The notes beneath the pieces were generated by a model. The model made no database searches, was not told the origin of the DNA, and saw only the letters and a list, made by a program, of their open reading frames with translations. From an uncultured Chryseobacterium sp. (GTDB lineage Bacteria > Bacteroidota > Bacteroidia > Flavobacteriales > Weeksellaceae): 58,200 bases of DNA. Positions 45,757-55,362 of this stretch are shown piece after piece; position 1 is the stretch's first letter; the number at the start of each line of letters is the position of its first letter. Made by a program: the position numbers and the translations under genes. The DNA lies in contig CAJYXJ010000005.1 of NCBI GenBank assembly GCA_913778085.1, positions 1 through 58,200 on the forward strand. The letters are read 5' to 3'.

Positions 45757-47781
45757 ATGCTGAAGAACAAAATACTCATCCTTTCCACGGCTTTCTTATT
45801 GGCAGGTCAGATTTCCAAAGCCCAATCCACCGTATGGCTGGATAAAATGGACCTGAGTGTTGCCACACAGGGGAATGGCAAACCTAGAATCAATACGTCC
45901 GTCGACGGAAAAAAACTGACGATTGCCGGCAAAACTTTCGACCGGGGTTTCGGAACCCACGCTGAAAGTTCTCTGCTGATTAAACTAAATGGAAAAGCCA
46001 CAAAGTTCTCGGCATGGGTCGGGATCGATGATGAGATGAAAGGCCATGAGCCCGCAGTGGAATTTGAAATTTACGGCGATAACAAAAAATTGTGGTCCAG
46101 TGGCATTATGCATCTGGATGATAAAGCAAAACCGGTTTCAATATCTTTAAAAGGAATTAAACAGCTGGAACTGATGGTTACGGACGGCGGCAACGGACCT
46201 TATTACGATCATGCCGATTGGGTAAATGCGAAGTTCGAAACCGCCGGAGTTAAAACCCTGGAAACCTTCAATCCTATTTCTTCCGAACCTTATATTTTAA
46301 CCCCGAAACCTGCGGCGGTACCGAAAATCAATTCCGCAGGGATTTACGGCGTCCGTCCCGGCTCGCCCTTTCTGTTCAGGATTCCGGCAACGGGTGACCG
46401 TCCGATGACATTTTCAGCAGCAAATCTTCCGGCTGGTTTATCCATCGATCTGCAAACCGGAATCATTACGGGAAAAGTAAACACCGGAGGAACGTACGAA
46501 GTGGTCCTGTCGGCAAAGAATGCCAAAGGTACAGCCTCAAAAAAATTAAAGATTGAATGCGGTGATAAAATAGCTTTAACACCAACAATGGGCTGGAACA
46601 GCTGGAACTGTTTCGGGCACGAAGTATCTGCCGACAAAGTAAAAAGGGCAGCGGATGCGTTAGTGAGAACCGGGCTGGTTAACCACGGCTGGAATTACAT
46701 CAATGTTGATGATTCCTGGCAATACAACCGGGACGAGAAAGACCCGTCTTTCAAAGGGCAGTTCCGGGATAAGGACGGTTATATTTTAACCAACTCCAAA
46801 TTTCCGGATATGAAAAACCTGGGCGATTACATTCATGCCAACGGACTGAAAATGGGGATCTATTCCTCTCCGGGACCCTGGACCTGCGGCGGATGTGCCG
46901 GAAGCTACGGCTACGAAAAGCAGGATGCCGAAAGCTACGCCAGATGGGGCGTCGATTACCTGAAATACGACTGGTGCAGCTACGGCGGCGTGATCAACGG
47001 TCTGCCGGATAACGACCCTAGCAAAGTTCCTTCACTGGCATTCAACGGCGGTGGCGATCTGGATAAAGGGGTAAAGCCATTTAAACTGATGGGCGACCTG
47101 CTCTACGGACAGCCGAGGGATATTGTCTACAACCTCTGCCAGTATGGGATGGGCGATGTCTGGAAATGGGGTGATGAAACCCACGCCCAGTCCTGGCGCA
47201 CCACCAACGATATTACCGATACCTGGGCCAGCGTGAAAAGTATTGCGCTTGCGCAGGATAAAGCCGCTCCGTATGCAAAACCCGGCAACCGGAATGATCC
47301 GGATATGCTGGTCGTAGGCGTGGTCGGCTGGGGAAATCCCCATCAGAGCAAGCTAAAACCCGATGAGCAGTATCTCCACATCAGCCTTTGGAGCATCTTT
47401 TCCGCACCGTTGCTGATCGGCTGTGACCTTGAAAAGCTGGATGATTTTACCTTAAACCTTTTAACCAACGATGAGGTAATTGCTGTCAATCAGGACGCTT
47501 TGGGAAAACAGGGCGTCTGCCTGGACACCGTTGGCGAACTGAAAATCTATGTCAAAGACCTTGAAGACGGCGGCAAAGCGGTGGCTTTTGCCAATTTCGG
47601 AAGGGAAAAAGTGAAAATGTCTTACAAAGATTTTAAAACATTAGGAATTTCAGGAAATTGGACGGTGCGCGATCTGTGGAGACAGAAGGATATTGCAAAA
47701 ATCAATACATCGAATCAGGCATTATCATTAGAGATTCCGGCGCACGGTGTAGCTTATTATAAGTTTATTTTATCAAAATAA
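45757..47781 (+). CDS. GH27 alpha-galactosidase with N-terminal NPCBM domain
   Basis: An exported 674-residue enzyme (signal AFLLAGQISKAQ). An NPCBM-type carbohydrate-binding domain covers about 23-165 (KTFDRGFGTHAESSLLIKL) and an Ig-like putative domain about 190-270 (FSAANLPAGLSIDLQTGIITG). The GH27 barrel starts at TPTMGWNSWNCFGHEVSADK, with nucleophile Asp in YLKYDWCSYGG and acid Asp in RNDPDMLVVG, followed by a C-terminal beta domain. It removes alpha-galactosyl residues, which decorate complex cereal xylans and galactomannans. It is in tight operon with GH43 genes on both sides (3 and 6 bp). Confidence 0.93.
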   Translation: MLKNKILILSTAFLLAGQISKAQSTVWLDKMDLSVATQGNGKPRINTSVDGKKLTIAGKTFDRGFGTHAESSLLIKLNGKATKFSAWVGIDDEMKGHEPAVEFEIYGDNKKLWSSGIMHLDDKAKPVSISLKGIKQLELMVTDGGNGPYYDHADWVNAKFETAGVKTLETFNPISSEPYILTPKPAAVPKINSAGIYGVRPGSPFLFRIPATGDRPMTFSAANLPAGLSIDLQTGIITGKVNTGGTYEVVLSAKNAKGTASKKLKIECGDKIALTPTMGWNSWNCFGHEVSADKVKRAADALVRTGLVNHGWNYINVDDSWQYNRDEKDPSFKGQFRDKDGYILTNSKFPDMKNLGDYIHANGLKMGIYSSPGPWTCGGCAGSYGYEKQDAESYARWGVDYLKYDWCSYGGVINGLPDNDPSKVPSLAFNGGGDLDKGVKPFKLMGDLLYGQPRDIVYNLCQYGMGDVWKWGDETHAQSWRTTNDITDTWASVKSIALAQDKAAPYAKPGNRNDPDMLVVGVVGWGNPHQSKLKPDEQYLHISLWSIFSAPLLIGCDLEKLDDFTLNLLTNDEVIAVNQDALGKQGVCLDTVGELKIYVKDLEDGGKAVAFANFGREKVKMSYKDFKTLGISGNWTVRDLWRQKDIAKINTSNQALSLEIPAHGVAYYKFILSK

Positions 47782-47787
47782 TTAAAT

Positions 47788-49197
47788 ATGATTCAATTTA
47801 AATCAAAATATATTGCCTTATCATTTTTGTTGGGAGGGATTTGTACTTCTGCACAGAACCCCGTGATCCAGACCCATTTCACACCTGATCCGGCACCAAT
47901 GGTTTACAAAGGCAAGATGTACCTGTACACGGGAGACGACCAGCCGGGATTCGATTTTTATACGATGACCAGGTGGCATGTCTATTCATCGGATGATATG
48001 GTGAACTGGACCAACCATGGATCTCCGATTTCGCTCGAATCGTTCACTTGGGCAAGAGACCGGGCGTGGGCGGCACAATGTGTAGAGCGCAATGGTAAAT
48101 TCTACTGGTACATCTGCGCGCAGACCGTAGACAACAATATGGCCATTGGGGTAGCCGTTTCAGACAGCCCGACCGGTCCTTTCAAAGATGCGTTGGGAAA
48201 GCCGTTGGTAACCACCGGAACCTGGGACAATATCGATCCGACGGCTTTTGTGGATGACGATGGGCAAGCCTATCTCTATTGGGGAAACAGCAAATTGTTT
48301 TACGTTAAACTGAACAAAAACATGACCACCTACAACGGGCCCATCACGGAAGTTCCGCAGTCAGTGGAAGCTTTCGGCGGACTCAGACGGCCCGGAAAAA
48401 GCGATGAAGTTTTGCAGAAACAGGAAAAATTCGACGATGTTTATGTGGAAGGTCCGTGGTTTTACAAACGGAACAAACAATATTACATGATGTACGCAGG
48501 AATGACCAACAGAACGGAATGCCTGTCGTATGCAACAAGCAATTCACCTACCGGACCATGGAAATACCGTGGAAAAATCATGACCGATCAGCCGACCAAC
48601 AGCTTTACCAATCACGGTGGAATCATCGATTACAAAGGAAAATCCTACCTCTTCTATCATAATGCTTTATTGCCGAACGGCGGAAGTTATGGGCGGGCAA
48701 CAGCCATCGAAGAATTTAAATACAATGCCGATGGCAGCATCCCAAGAATTACCATCACCAAAGAAGGAGTAAATCCTGTAGGAACCTTAAATCCATATCA
48801 GAAAAACGAAGCCGAAACCATGGCGTGGTCGGAAAAATGCAGCACTTCCGAAAATAAGAAAACCGGGGTCTACGTTTCCGATATCCGGACCGGAGGCTAC
48901 ATCAAAGTCAGGGCGGTGGATTTTGGAACCAAAGGGCCTGCCGAATTTTCAGCTTCGGTGGCTGCAGGAATCGACGGCGGGATCCTGGAAGTTCATCTGG
49001 ATGATGTAAAGGGAACCAAGATCGCCCAGATTGAAATCCCGAGAACAGGCGGCTGGGAAGACTTCAAAACCTTAACCGCAACGATATCAGAACCTATTTC
49101 CGGCGTCCACGATGTCTATTTTGTCTTTCAGGGAAAAAACATCACCGCCGGAAGAAAGCTGTTCAACTTCGATTCCTGGAGCTTTCAGAAAAGATAA
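47788..49197 (+). CDS. GH43 with C-terminal CBM6-like domain (paralog 2 of 3)
   Basis: An exported 469-residue protein (signal ending GICTSAQ). Catalytic acids lie in [34 protein letters not shown] and YVEGPWFYKRNKQYY. The CBM6-like part begins NPYQKNEAETMAWSEKCSTS. It shares the full architecture of the proteins at 44359 and 49896, but has extra sequence around residues 190-210 (VEAFGGLRRPGKSDEVLQKQ) before the acid motif, which could alter the substrate pocket. It ends the tight operon: 698 bp of repeat-rich DNA follow. Confidence 0.9.
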   Translation: MIQFKSKYIALSFLLGGICTSAQNPVIQTHFTPDPAPMVYKGKMYLYTGDDQPGFDFYTMTRWHVYSSDDMVNWTNHGSPISLESFTWARDRAWAAQCVERNGKFYWYICAQTVDNNMAIGVAVSDSPTGPFKDALGKPLVTTGTWDNIDPTAFVDDDGQAYLYWGNSKLFYVKLNKNMTTYNGPITEVPQSVEAFGGLRRPGKSDEVLQKQEKFDDVYVEGPWFYKRNKQYYMMYAGMTNRTECLSYATSNSPTGPWKYRGKIMTDQPTNSFTNHGGIIDYKGKSYLFYHNALLPNGGSYGRATAIEEFKYNADGSIPRITITKEGVNPVGTLNPYQKNEAETMAWSEKCSTSENKKTGVYVSDIRTGGYIKVRAVDFGTKGPAEFSASVAAGIDGGILEVHLDDVKGTKIAQIEIPRTGGWEDFKTLTATISEPISGVHDVYFVFQGKNITAGRKLFNFDSWSFQKR

Positions 49198-49895
49198 ATG
49201 AAACGTTTGGATTTGATCAATAAAAAACTTTAACACATAAGAAACATGAGATTAGATTTTATACGTCGCAAATATTTTAGATCACATGAGATTAAAAATC
49301 AAAGATTTTCAGTAATGCAGCCAAAAGATGACTTGAACCATTAAAGAAAAATCTTAACCACAAAAGCTACAAAAGCTAGTGACGCCGATTATTAAAGATG
49401 TATGTCATACGTTAAACAAGCTCACAAAGTTTTTAAAAATCAAAGATTTTTAATCTGATGTGTTCTAAAAATATACGCAATACTTAAGACTAAATCTTAT
49501 GTGACTTATGTGTTGAACATTAAAAAATGAAATGTAAAATGTCAAATATCAACGGAATAAAAATTCCCCTCCCTTGGAGGGGTGGCGAAAATTCAAGGAA
49601 TTTTTGACGGGGTGGTTTATCACGGACGGAGAAAATCTAACCACAAACCGCAGGTTCGACGAAGTCAAAAGTCACAAAAGATATTGATACTGCTTATTAA
49701 AGTTAAATGGAATACGTTAGATAAATACACAAAAACTTTTACAAAATCTTTGATTTTTAATCTCATGTGATCTAAAATATACGCAATAATTAAAACTAAA
49801 AAGATCTAATGTGCCTCCTGTGTTAAAGCTTTTGTGACTTTGGTGGTCATAAATAGACATTCAGTATTCAAACAATAAACAATGAAATAGAAAAT
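49198..49895. repeat. Repeat cluster: three MITE-like copies and one CCCCTCC element
   Basis: An inverted partial copy occupies about 49230-49310 (TTTAGATCACATGAGATTAA). A copy begins at 49354 with TTAACCACAAAAGCTACAAA and ends near 49519 without its right end. The CCCCTCC...GACGGGGTGG element lies at 49563-49618. A fuller copy spans 49637-49850, ending CTTTTGTGACTTTGGTGGTC. No real ORF is present. The promoter of the next GH43 gene, if any, lies within the last 45 bp or inside the repeat. Confidence 0.8.
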
Positions 49896-51272
49896 ATGAA
49901 AAAGACTCTACAATCCATACTCTGCCTCTTCCTGATCGGATATTCAGCGGATGCATTTGCCCAGAATCCCATCATTCAGACCAACTATACCGCTGATCCG
50001 GCACCGATGGTCTACAACGGCAGGTTGTACGTGTATACGACCCACGATGAAGACGATTCTACCTGGTTTACCATGAATGACTGGAAAGTCTATTCCACCG
50101 ACGATATGGTGAACTGGACCGATCATGGAACCATTCTTTCCTATAACGATTTCGATTGGGCCAAGCGGGATGCCTGGGCGGCACAATGTGTGGAAAGAAA
50201 CGGCAAATTTTTTATGTATGTGCCGATGTGGTCCAAAACCAATAACAAAGGCGCAATCGGTGTGGCGGTGGGCGACAGTCCGTTCGGACCGTTTCATGAC
50301 CCGCTGGGAAAACCTCTGGTACAGAGCGAATGGGGCGACATCGATCCGACCATTTTTGTGGACGATGACGGTCAGGCCCACATGTACTGGGGGAACCCGA
50401 AGCTGAAATATGTAAAACTCAATCAGGATATGATTTCCTATTCCGGCGATATTGTGGAGGTTCCGATGACCGCTGAATCCTTTGGGAAGAGGGACGGAAA
50501 AGAAAACCCGGAAAGACCGACCAAATACGAGGAAGGACCGTGGCTCTACAAAAGGAAAAACCTGTATTACTTGTTCTGGCCGGGCGGTCCGCTTCCTGAA
50601 TTCATTGGTTATTCCACCAGCAAAAGCGCGCAGGGACCGTGGAAATACGGCGGAATCGTGATGCCCACCGAAGGGAAATCCTTTACCAACCATCCGGGAG
50701 TGATTGATTTCAAAGGCAAAACCTACTTTTTCTATCACAACGGCGCGTTGCCCGGCGGAAGCGGATTTACCCGTTCCGTCAGTGTTCAGGAACTGGAATT
50801 CAATAAAGACGGTTCCATTTCGCCTATCAAAATGACGAATGGAATTACTAAAGCTATTGCCTCCGTGAATCCGTACCGCTTCAACCAGGCTGAGACCATC
50901 GCCTGGTCGGAAAACGTCAAATCCTATCAGAACAAAGAAGCCGGTGTGTTTGTCAAGGCTAAAAAAAGCGGCGCTTACACCCGTGTGAAAAATGTAGATT
51001 TCGGCAAAAAAGGAGCAGCGGGTTTTACCGCAAGGGTAGGAACTACGCATAACAGCGATGTAACGATGGATGTCCGCCTGGACAGGCTTACCGCGCCGGT
51101 GATTGCTACGGTAAAAGTACCGCTCACCGGAGGCGACGACCGTTGGGAAACCGTGAAAACCCAATTAAAAGAAAAAATCACCGGGGTTCACGACCTGTAT
51201 TTTATATTCAATGGGAAAGCAGCAAAGGATGTGATGTTTTTCGATTACTGGACTTTTCTTGAAAATAACTGA
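49896..51272 (+). CDS. GH43 with C-terminal CBM6-like domain (paralog 3 of 3)
   Basis: An exported 458-residue protein (signal ending DAFAQ). Catalytic acids lie in [34 protein letters not shown] and [15 protein letters not shown]. The CBM6-like part begins [20 protein letters not shown]. It differs from its paralogs in the active-site rim (for example [14 protein letters not shown]). The GH97 gene starts 2 bp after its stop, so it opens the second glycosidase operon of the locus. Arabinofuranosidase or xylosidase activity is inferred from family and context. Confidence 0.9.
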   Translation: MKKTLQSILCLFLIGYSADAFAQNPIIQTNYTADPAPMVYNGRLYVYTTHDEDDSTWFTMNDWKVYSTDDMVNWTDHGTILSYNDFDWAKRDAWAAQCVERNGKFFMYVPMWSKTNNKGAIGVAVGDSPFGPFHDPLGKPLVQSEWGDIDPTIFVDDDGQAHMYWGNPKLKYVKLNQDMISYSGDIVEVPMTAESFGKRDGKENPERPTKYEEGPWLYKRKNLYYLFWPGGPLPEFIGYSTSKSAQGPWKYGGIVMPTEGKSFTNHPGVIDFKGKTYFFYHNGALPGGSGFTRSVSVQELEFNKDGSISPIKMTNGITKAIASVNPYRFNQAETIAWSENVKSYQNKEAGVFVKAKKSGAYTRVKNVDFGKKGAAGFTARVGTTHNSDVTMDVRLDRLTAPVIATVKVPLTGGDDRWETVKTQLKEKITGVHDLYFIFNGKAAKDVMFFDYWTFLENN

Positions 51273-51274
51273 TT

Positions 51275-53215
51275 ATGAATAAACTTTTTTTAAAACTATT
51301 ATTTACCCTGGGTATTCTCCTGGTGAATACCGTGAAGGCGCAGGTTGCCGAAGTTTCGAGCCCTGACGGAAAACTGAAACTGAGCGTCTATTCGGAGAAC
51401 GGGAAAGCGCTGTACAACGTGACCTTCCAGGGAAAAGCCATGCTGGAAAAATCTCCGTTGGGCCTTGTAACCAACGAATCGGATTTTTCCCAAAACCTGA
51501 AATTTGCCGACAGTAAAACAGACCGGATCTCAAAAACCTACACCAATGAAAAAATCAAAAAATCTCAGGTGGCTTACAACGCCAATACCTTGGCCGTTCA
51601 TTTTACCAATGCCGACCAGTACCAGCTTGGTATAGATTTTCAGGTGAGCAACAATAACATCGCTTTCCGGTATGATCTTCAGCCGATGAAAGACCGTTTA
51701 AGCGCCGTGGTACAGTCGGAAATAACGGGATACCGTTTTCCTTCGCAAACCACAACGTTCATTTCTCCGATGATGAAGCCGATGACCGGTTTCGCGAGAA
51801 CCGCTCCAAGCTATGAAAGCGGCTATAAAGCGGATGCGGAACTGGGAACAAAAGCGGATTACGGTTATGTTTTCCCGGGACTGTTCCATATCGGAAACGA
51901 CGGCTGGATCTTACTGTCTGAAACCGGTGTGAACAGCCTGTACTGCGCGTCCCATCTCGATACGACATCCGAAAAAAATCTCTACCAGATGGCGTACCCG
52001 AATATGGCGGAAAACAACGGTTTCGGAAGCACCGGGGCGGCCATTTCACTGCCGGGAACAACACCGTGGAGAACCATTACTATCGGTGAGTCCTTGAAAC
52101 CGATTGTGGAAACCACCGTTCCCTTCGATGTTGTGGAGCCGATATATGCGCCTTCACAAAAATACGGTTTCGGAAAATCGACCTGGAGCTGGATCCTGTG
52201 GCAGGACAACAGCATGAATTACGACGATCAGAAGAAATTCATCGACCTGGCCGCGGCCATGAACTACCAGTTCATCCTGATGGATGCGCTTTGGGATAAA
52301 AATATCGGTAAAGAACGGATGAGGGAACTTGTTCAGTATGCGCGATCTAAAAATGTAGGCGTGATGCTTTGGTACAACTCCAACGGAGCGGCGAATGATG
52401 CACCGATGGGCCCGAGGAATAAAATGAGCTCTGCCATCGAACGTAAAAAAGAAATGAAGTGGCTGAAAGAAATCGGTATCAAAGGACTGAAAGTGGATTT
52501 CTTCGGTGGTGATAAACAGGAAACGATGCGCCTGTATGAAGATATTCTTTCCGATGCCAACGATTTCGGTATTACCATCATTTTCCACGGGGCCACTTTA
52601 CCGAGAGGCTGGGAAGTTATGTACCCGAACTACGCCGGAAGTGAAGCCGTCCTGGCTTCCGAAATGCTGTATTTTTCAGAAGATGTCCGTAAGCAGGAAG
52701 CCTTTTTTGCGTCACTCCACCCATTCATCCGGAACACGGTCGGAAGTATGGAATTTGGCGGAACTTTCCTGAACAAGTATTTAACTAAATCCAATAAAGA
52801 CAAAAACAAACGCTATACGACAGACGGCTTCCAATTGGCAACGGCGGTATTATTCCAGAACCCGATACAGATGTTTGCCGTAATGCCGAACAATCTGGAG
52901 GACGCTCCGAAATTCGAGCTTGATTTTATGAAGGAAATCCCGACCTTGTGGGACGAAACGGTTTTCATCGACGGCTACCCCGGGAAATATTCCATTATTA
53001 CCAGAAGGCATCAAAACCATTGGTATGTGGCCGGCGTGAATGCTGAAAACAACGCTCAGAAATTAACGCTGAAATTTCCGATGCTGGCCGGAAAGACGGT
53101 AAAACTCATCAATGATGATGCAAAAGGGATGACTTCAGAGAAATCCGTGACCATCAATAAAAACGGGGAATTAAAAATAGAAATCCAGTCCAAAGGCGGA
53201 TTTGTTATTCATTAA
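51275..53215 (+). CDS. Glycoside hydrolase family 97 (predicted retaining alpha-galactosidase)
   Basis: An exported 646-residue enzyme (signal LLVNTVKAQ). The N-terminal beta-supersandwich (about 20-270) starts VSSPDGKLKLSVYSENGKA. The (beta/alpha)8 domain has KSTWSWILWQDNS and Asp408 in GLKVDFFGGDKQE, the position of the nucleophile in the retaining subgroup (as in Bacteroides BtGH97b) rather than the inverting SusB type. GSEAVLASEMLYF probably contains the acid. The C-terminal domain includes WYVAGVNAENN. The calcium-dependent active site is periplasmic. Alpha-galactosidase activity fits the GH27 gene in the same locus. Confidence 0.88.
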   Translation: MNKLFLKLLFTLGILLVNTVKAQVAEVSSPDGKLKLSVYSENGKALYNVTFQGKAMLEKSPLGLVTNESDFSQNLKFADSKTDRISKTYTNEKIKKSQVAYNANTLAVHFTNADQYQLGIDFQVSNNNIAFRYDLQPMKDRLSAVVQSEITGYRFPSQTTTFISPMMKPMTGFARTAPSYESGYKADAELGTKADYGYVFPGLFHIGNDGWILLSETGVNSLYCASHLDTTSEKNLYQMAYPNMAENNGFGSTGAAISLPGTTPWRTITIGESLKPIVETTVPFDVVEPIYAPSQKYGFGKSTWSWILWQDNSMNYDDQKKFIDLAAAMNYQFILMDALWDKNIGKERMRELVQYARSKNVGVMLWYNSNGAANDAPMGPRNKMSSAIERKKEMKWLKEIGIKGLKVDFFGGDKQETMRLYEDILSDANDFGITIIFHGATLPRGWEVMYPNYAGSEAVLASEMLYFSEDVRKQEAFFASLHPFIRNTVGSMEFGGTFLNKYLTKSNKDKNKRYTTDGFQLATAVLFQNPIQMFAVMPNNLEDAPKFELDFMKEIPTLWDETVFIDGYPGKYSIITRRHQNHWYVAGVNAENNAQKLTLKFPMLAGKTVKLINDDAKGMTSEKSVTINKNGELKIEIQSKGGFVIH

Positions 53216-53247
53216 TCCTGATTTACAACTTAAAATAAATCTTAAAA

Positions 53248-55137
53248 ATGAAAACCGGATATTTCAGACCGTCCCTGATTTTTAAAATACTCTTCCTGAT
53301 GGCTTTTTTCAGTCATCAGCTCTCGTTCGGGAAAATAAAGCTCCCGGATCTGGTCAGTGATAAAATGGTGCTGCAGCGTGATGTAGAACTTAAGATCTGG
53401 GGCTGGGCGGACCAAGGCGAAAACATTACCATCAGGTTCCGCAATGAAACCTACAATACTTCACCGGATAAAAACGGAAAATGGTCTGTACAACTGAAAC
53501 CGCAGAAAGCAGGAGGTCCGTTCGTGATGGAAATTAACGAAATTACGATCCGGGATATCCTGGTGGGCGATGTCTGGCTGGCTTCTGGACAGTCAAATAT
53601 GGAAACCCCGATTGCCCGGTTGACAGACCGTTTTCCGGAAATTAACGTTTCGGACTTTAATAAAATCCGGTATTTCAAAGTACCTACCCAAAACAGCGTG
53701 GAATCCGTTCAGGAGAACATCGCACCCGGTGGAAAATGGTTCACCGGAACGGCTTCGGAAGTTATGAACTGGACTGCTTTTGCTTATTTTTACGCACTTG
53801 AAGCGTATGAACATACCAAAATTCCGCAGGGAATGCTGGTTTCCAGTCTGGGTGGTTCGGCCATTCAGAGTTGGATCAGCCAGGAGCATCTGAAGGATTT
53901 TCCCAATGACCTGATTGACAAGCAGGCATTGTCCGCACTCAATTCCTCAAAACTCGACAAAGGAAGGAATCTTTGGAATCAGAAGGATTTTGACGACGCA
54001 GACTGGCAGAAAGCAAAAGTTCCCGGAAAATGGAAAGACAACGGCATCCAGGCCAAAGGTACCGTCTGGTTCAGGAAAAATTTTGAGCTTCCGGCTTCCA
54101 TGGACGGGAAGTTTGCCCGGCTGTACCTGGGCGTCATGGTCGACAGCGACTCGGTTTTCATCAACGGAAAATTCGTAGGCGCCACTTCATACACGTATCC
54201 GCCAAGGAAATATGATATTCCCGGCGGAATATTGAAACAGGGGAAAAATACCATTGCCATCCAGCTGACTTCCAACTTCGGGAACGGTGAATTCGTTGCC
54301 GATAAGCCTTATAAGATCGTGGGAGACGGCGTTTTGGTTGATCTAACGGGCGAGTGGAAATACAACATCGGCCGGGATATGAGTAAGGATGAAGACTATA
54401 AATCAAAGCTGAAAAACCTGCGGAATACGCCTTCCGGATTGTACAACGGGATGATTTACCCGGTCCGCGACTACAAAGTCAGGGGTGCCATCTGGTACCA
54501 GGGGGAAAGCAACGCCGGTCAGTCTGAAAACTATGCCGGTTTACTGAAAAATCTGATCGGAAACTGGCGGGAAGTGTTCCAGTGGAACCGGATGCCGTTT
54601 TTATTGGTTCAGCTTCCCAACTTTATGGAAAAAATAAACGATCCCAATGCACCAAGCGGGTGGGCGGGAATCCGTGAAGCCCAGTTTAAAACCTCACAAA
54701 CTATACCGTACACAGCAATGAGCGTGAATTATGATCTCGGGGAATGGAATGACATTCATCCCCTTAATAAAAAAGATATGGCAAAACGCCTGTTCCTGGC
54801 CGCCCGGAAACTGGTGTACGGCGAAAAGCTGGTCAGCAGCGGTCCTGTCTTTAAGTCGATGAAGGTAGAAAATTCAACGGTGATCCTTTCATTCGACAAC
54901 GTAGGAAAAGGATTGAAAAGCAGAAACGGAGCACTGAAACATTTTGCCATTGCCGGAAGCGATAAAAAGTTTGTCTGGGCCGAAGCCAAAATCAAAGGCA
55001 ATACCGTTGTGGTCAGCAGCAAGGACATCAAAAACCCGGTAGCGGTACGGTATGCATGGAGCAACAATCCCGAAGAGGCGAATCTTGAAAATGCGGAAGG
55101 TCTGCTGGCATCGCCGTTCAGAACCGATGACTGGTAA
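53248..55137 (+). CDS. SGNH-type SASA-domain acetyl esterase (sialate O-acetylesterase-like)
   Basis: An exported 629-residue protein (signal ending QLSFG). A small N-terminal sandwich (LVSDKMVLQRDVELKIWGWA) precedes an SGNH esterase split by an inserted jelly-roll of the beta-galactosidase type (about 240-375, VWFRKNFELP...VFINGKFVGAT). The nucleophile is Ser116 in ASGQSNMET, the later block is GAIWYQGESNAGQS, and the catalytic Asp/His pair is in WNDIHPLNKKDMA. Family members remove O-acetyl groups; in this locus acetylated xylan is the likely substrate rather than sialate, for which no pathway is seen. Confidence 0.88.
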   Translation: MKTGYFRPSLIFKILFLMAFFSHQLSFGKIKLPDLVSDKMVLQRDVELKIWGWADQGENITIRFRNETYNTSPDKNGKWSVQLKPQKAGGPFVMEINEITIRDILVGDVWLASGQSNMETPIARLTDRFPEINVSDFNKIRYFKVPTQNSVESVQENIAPGGKWFTGTASEVMNWTAFAYFYALEAYEHTKIPQGMLVSSLGGSAIQSWISQEHLKDFPNDLIDKQALSALNSSKLDKGRNLWNQKDFDDADWQKAKVPGKWKDNGIQAKGTVWFRKNFELPASMDGKFARLYLGVMVDSDSVFINGKFVGATSYTYPPRKYDIPGGILKQGKNTIAIQLTSNFGNGEFVADKPYKIVGDGVLVDLTGEWKYNIGRDMSKDEDYKSKLKNLRNTPSGLYNGMIYPVRDYKVRGAIWYQGESNAGQSENYAGLLKNLIGNWREVFQWNRMPFLLVQLPNFMEKINDPNAPSGWAGIREAQFKTSQTIPYTAMSVNYDLGEWNDIHPLNKKDMAKRLFLAARKLVYGEKLVSSGPVFKSMKVENSTVILSFDNVGKGLKSRNGALKHFAIAGSDKKFVWAEAKIKGNTVVVSSKDIKNPVAVRYAWSNNPEEANLENAEGLLASPFRTDDW

Positions 55138-55175
55138 GTTTTGATTACTTAATCTATTTAAACTAATTTCAAAAA

Positions 55176-55313
55176 TTAACCACAAAAGTTACAAAAGATA
55201 ATACTGTAATGATGAGAATATGGAAAGTTCATGTGGTCTAAAATATCCGTAATACTTTAACCTAAATCTTATGTGACTTATGTGCCAAAAAGCTTTTGTG
55301 ACTTTGTGATTAA
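55176..55313. repeat. Complete MITE-like element with inverted ends (138 bp)
   Basis: The left end is TTAACCACAAAAGTTACAAA (55176-55195). The right end is CTTTTGTGACTTTGTGATTAA (55293-55313), imperfect inverted complements. The inside contains CATGTGGTCTAAAATATCCG, AATCTTATGTGACTTATGTG, as in the other copies. It lies between the SASA esterase and GH115 genes. Confidence 0.75.
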
Positions 55314-55362
55314 ATAAAAAGTTTAAACGATCTATTAAATAAATACGCAATAAATAACGATT

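Noticed and set aside
49944-51164. A 406-codon open frame on the minus strand
   Set aside because: It lies entirely antisense to the GH43-CBM6 gene 49896-51272, which has a signal peptide and catalytic motifs; the antisense product is rich in His/Arg/Phe with no domain.
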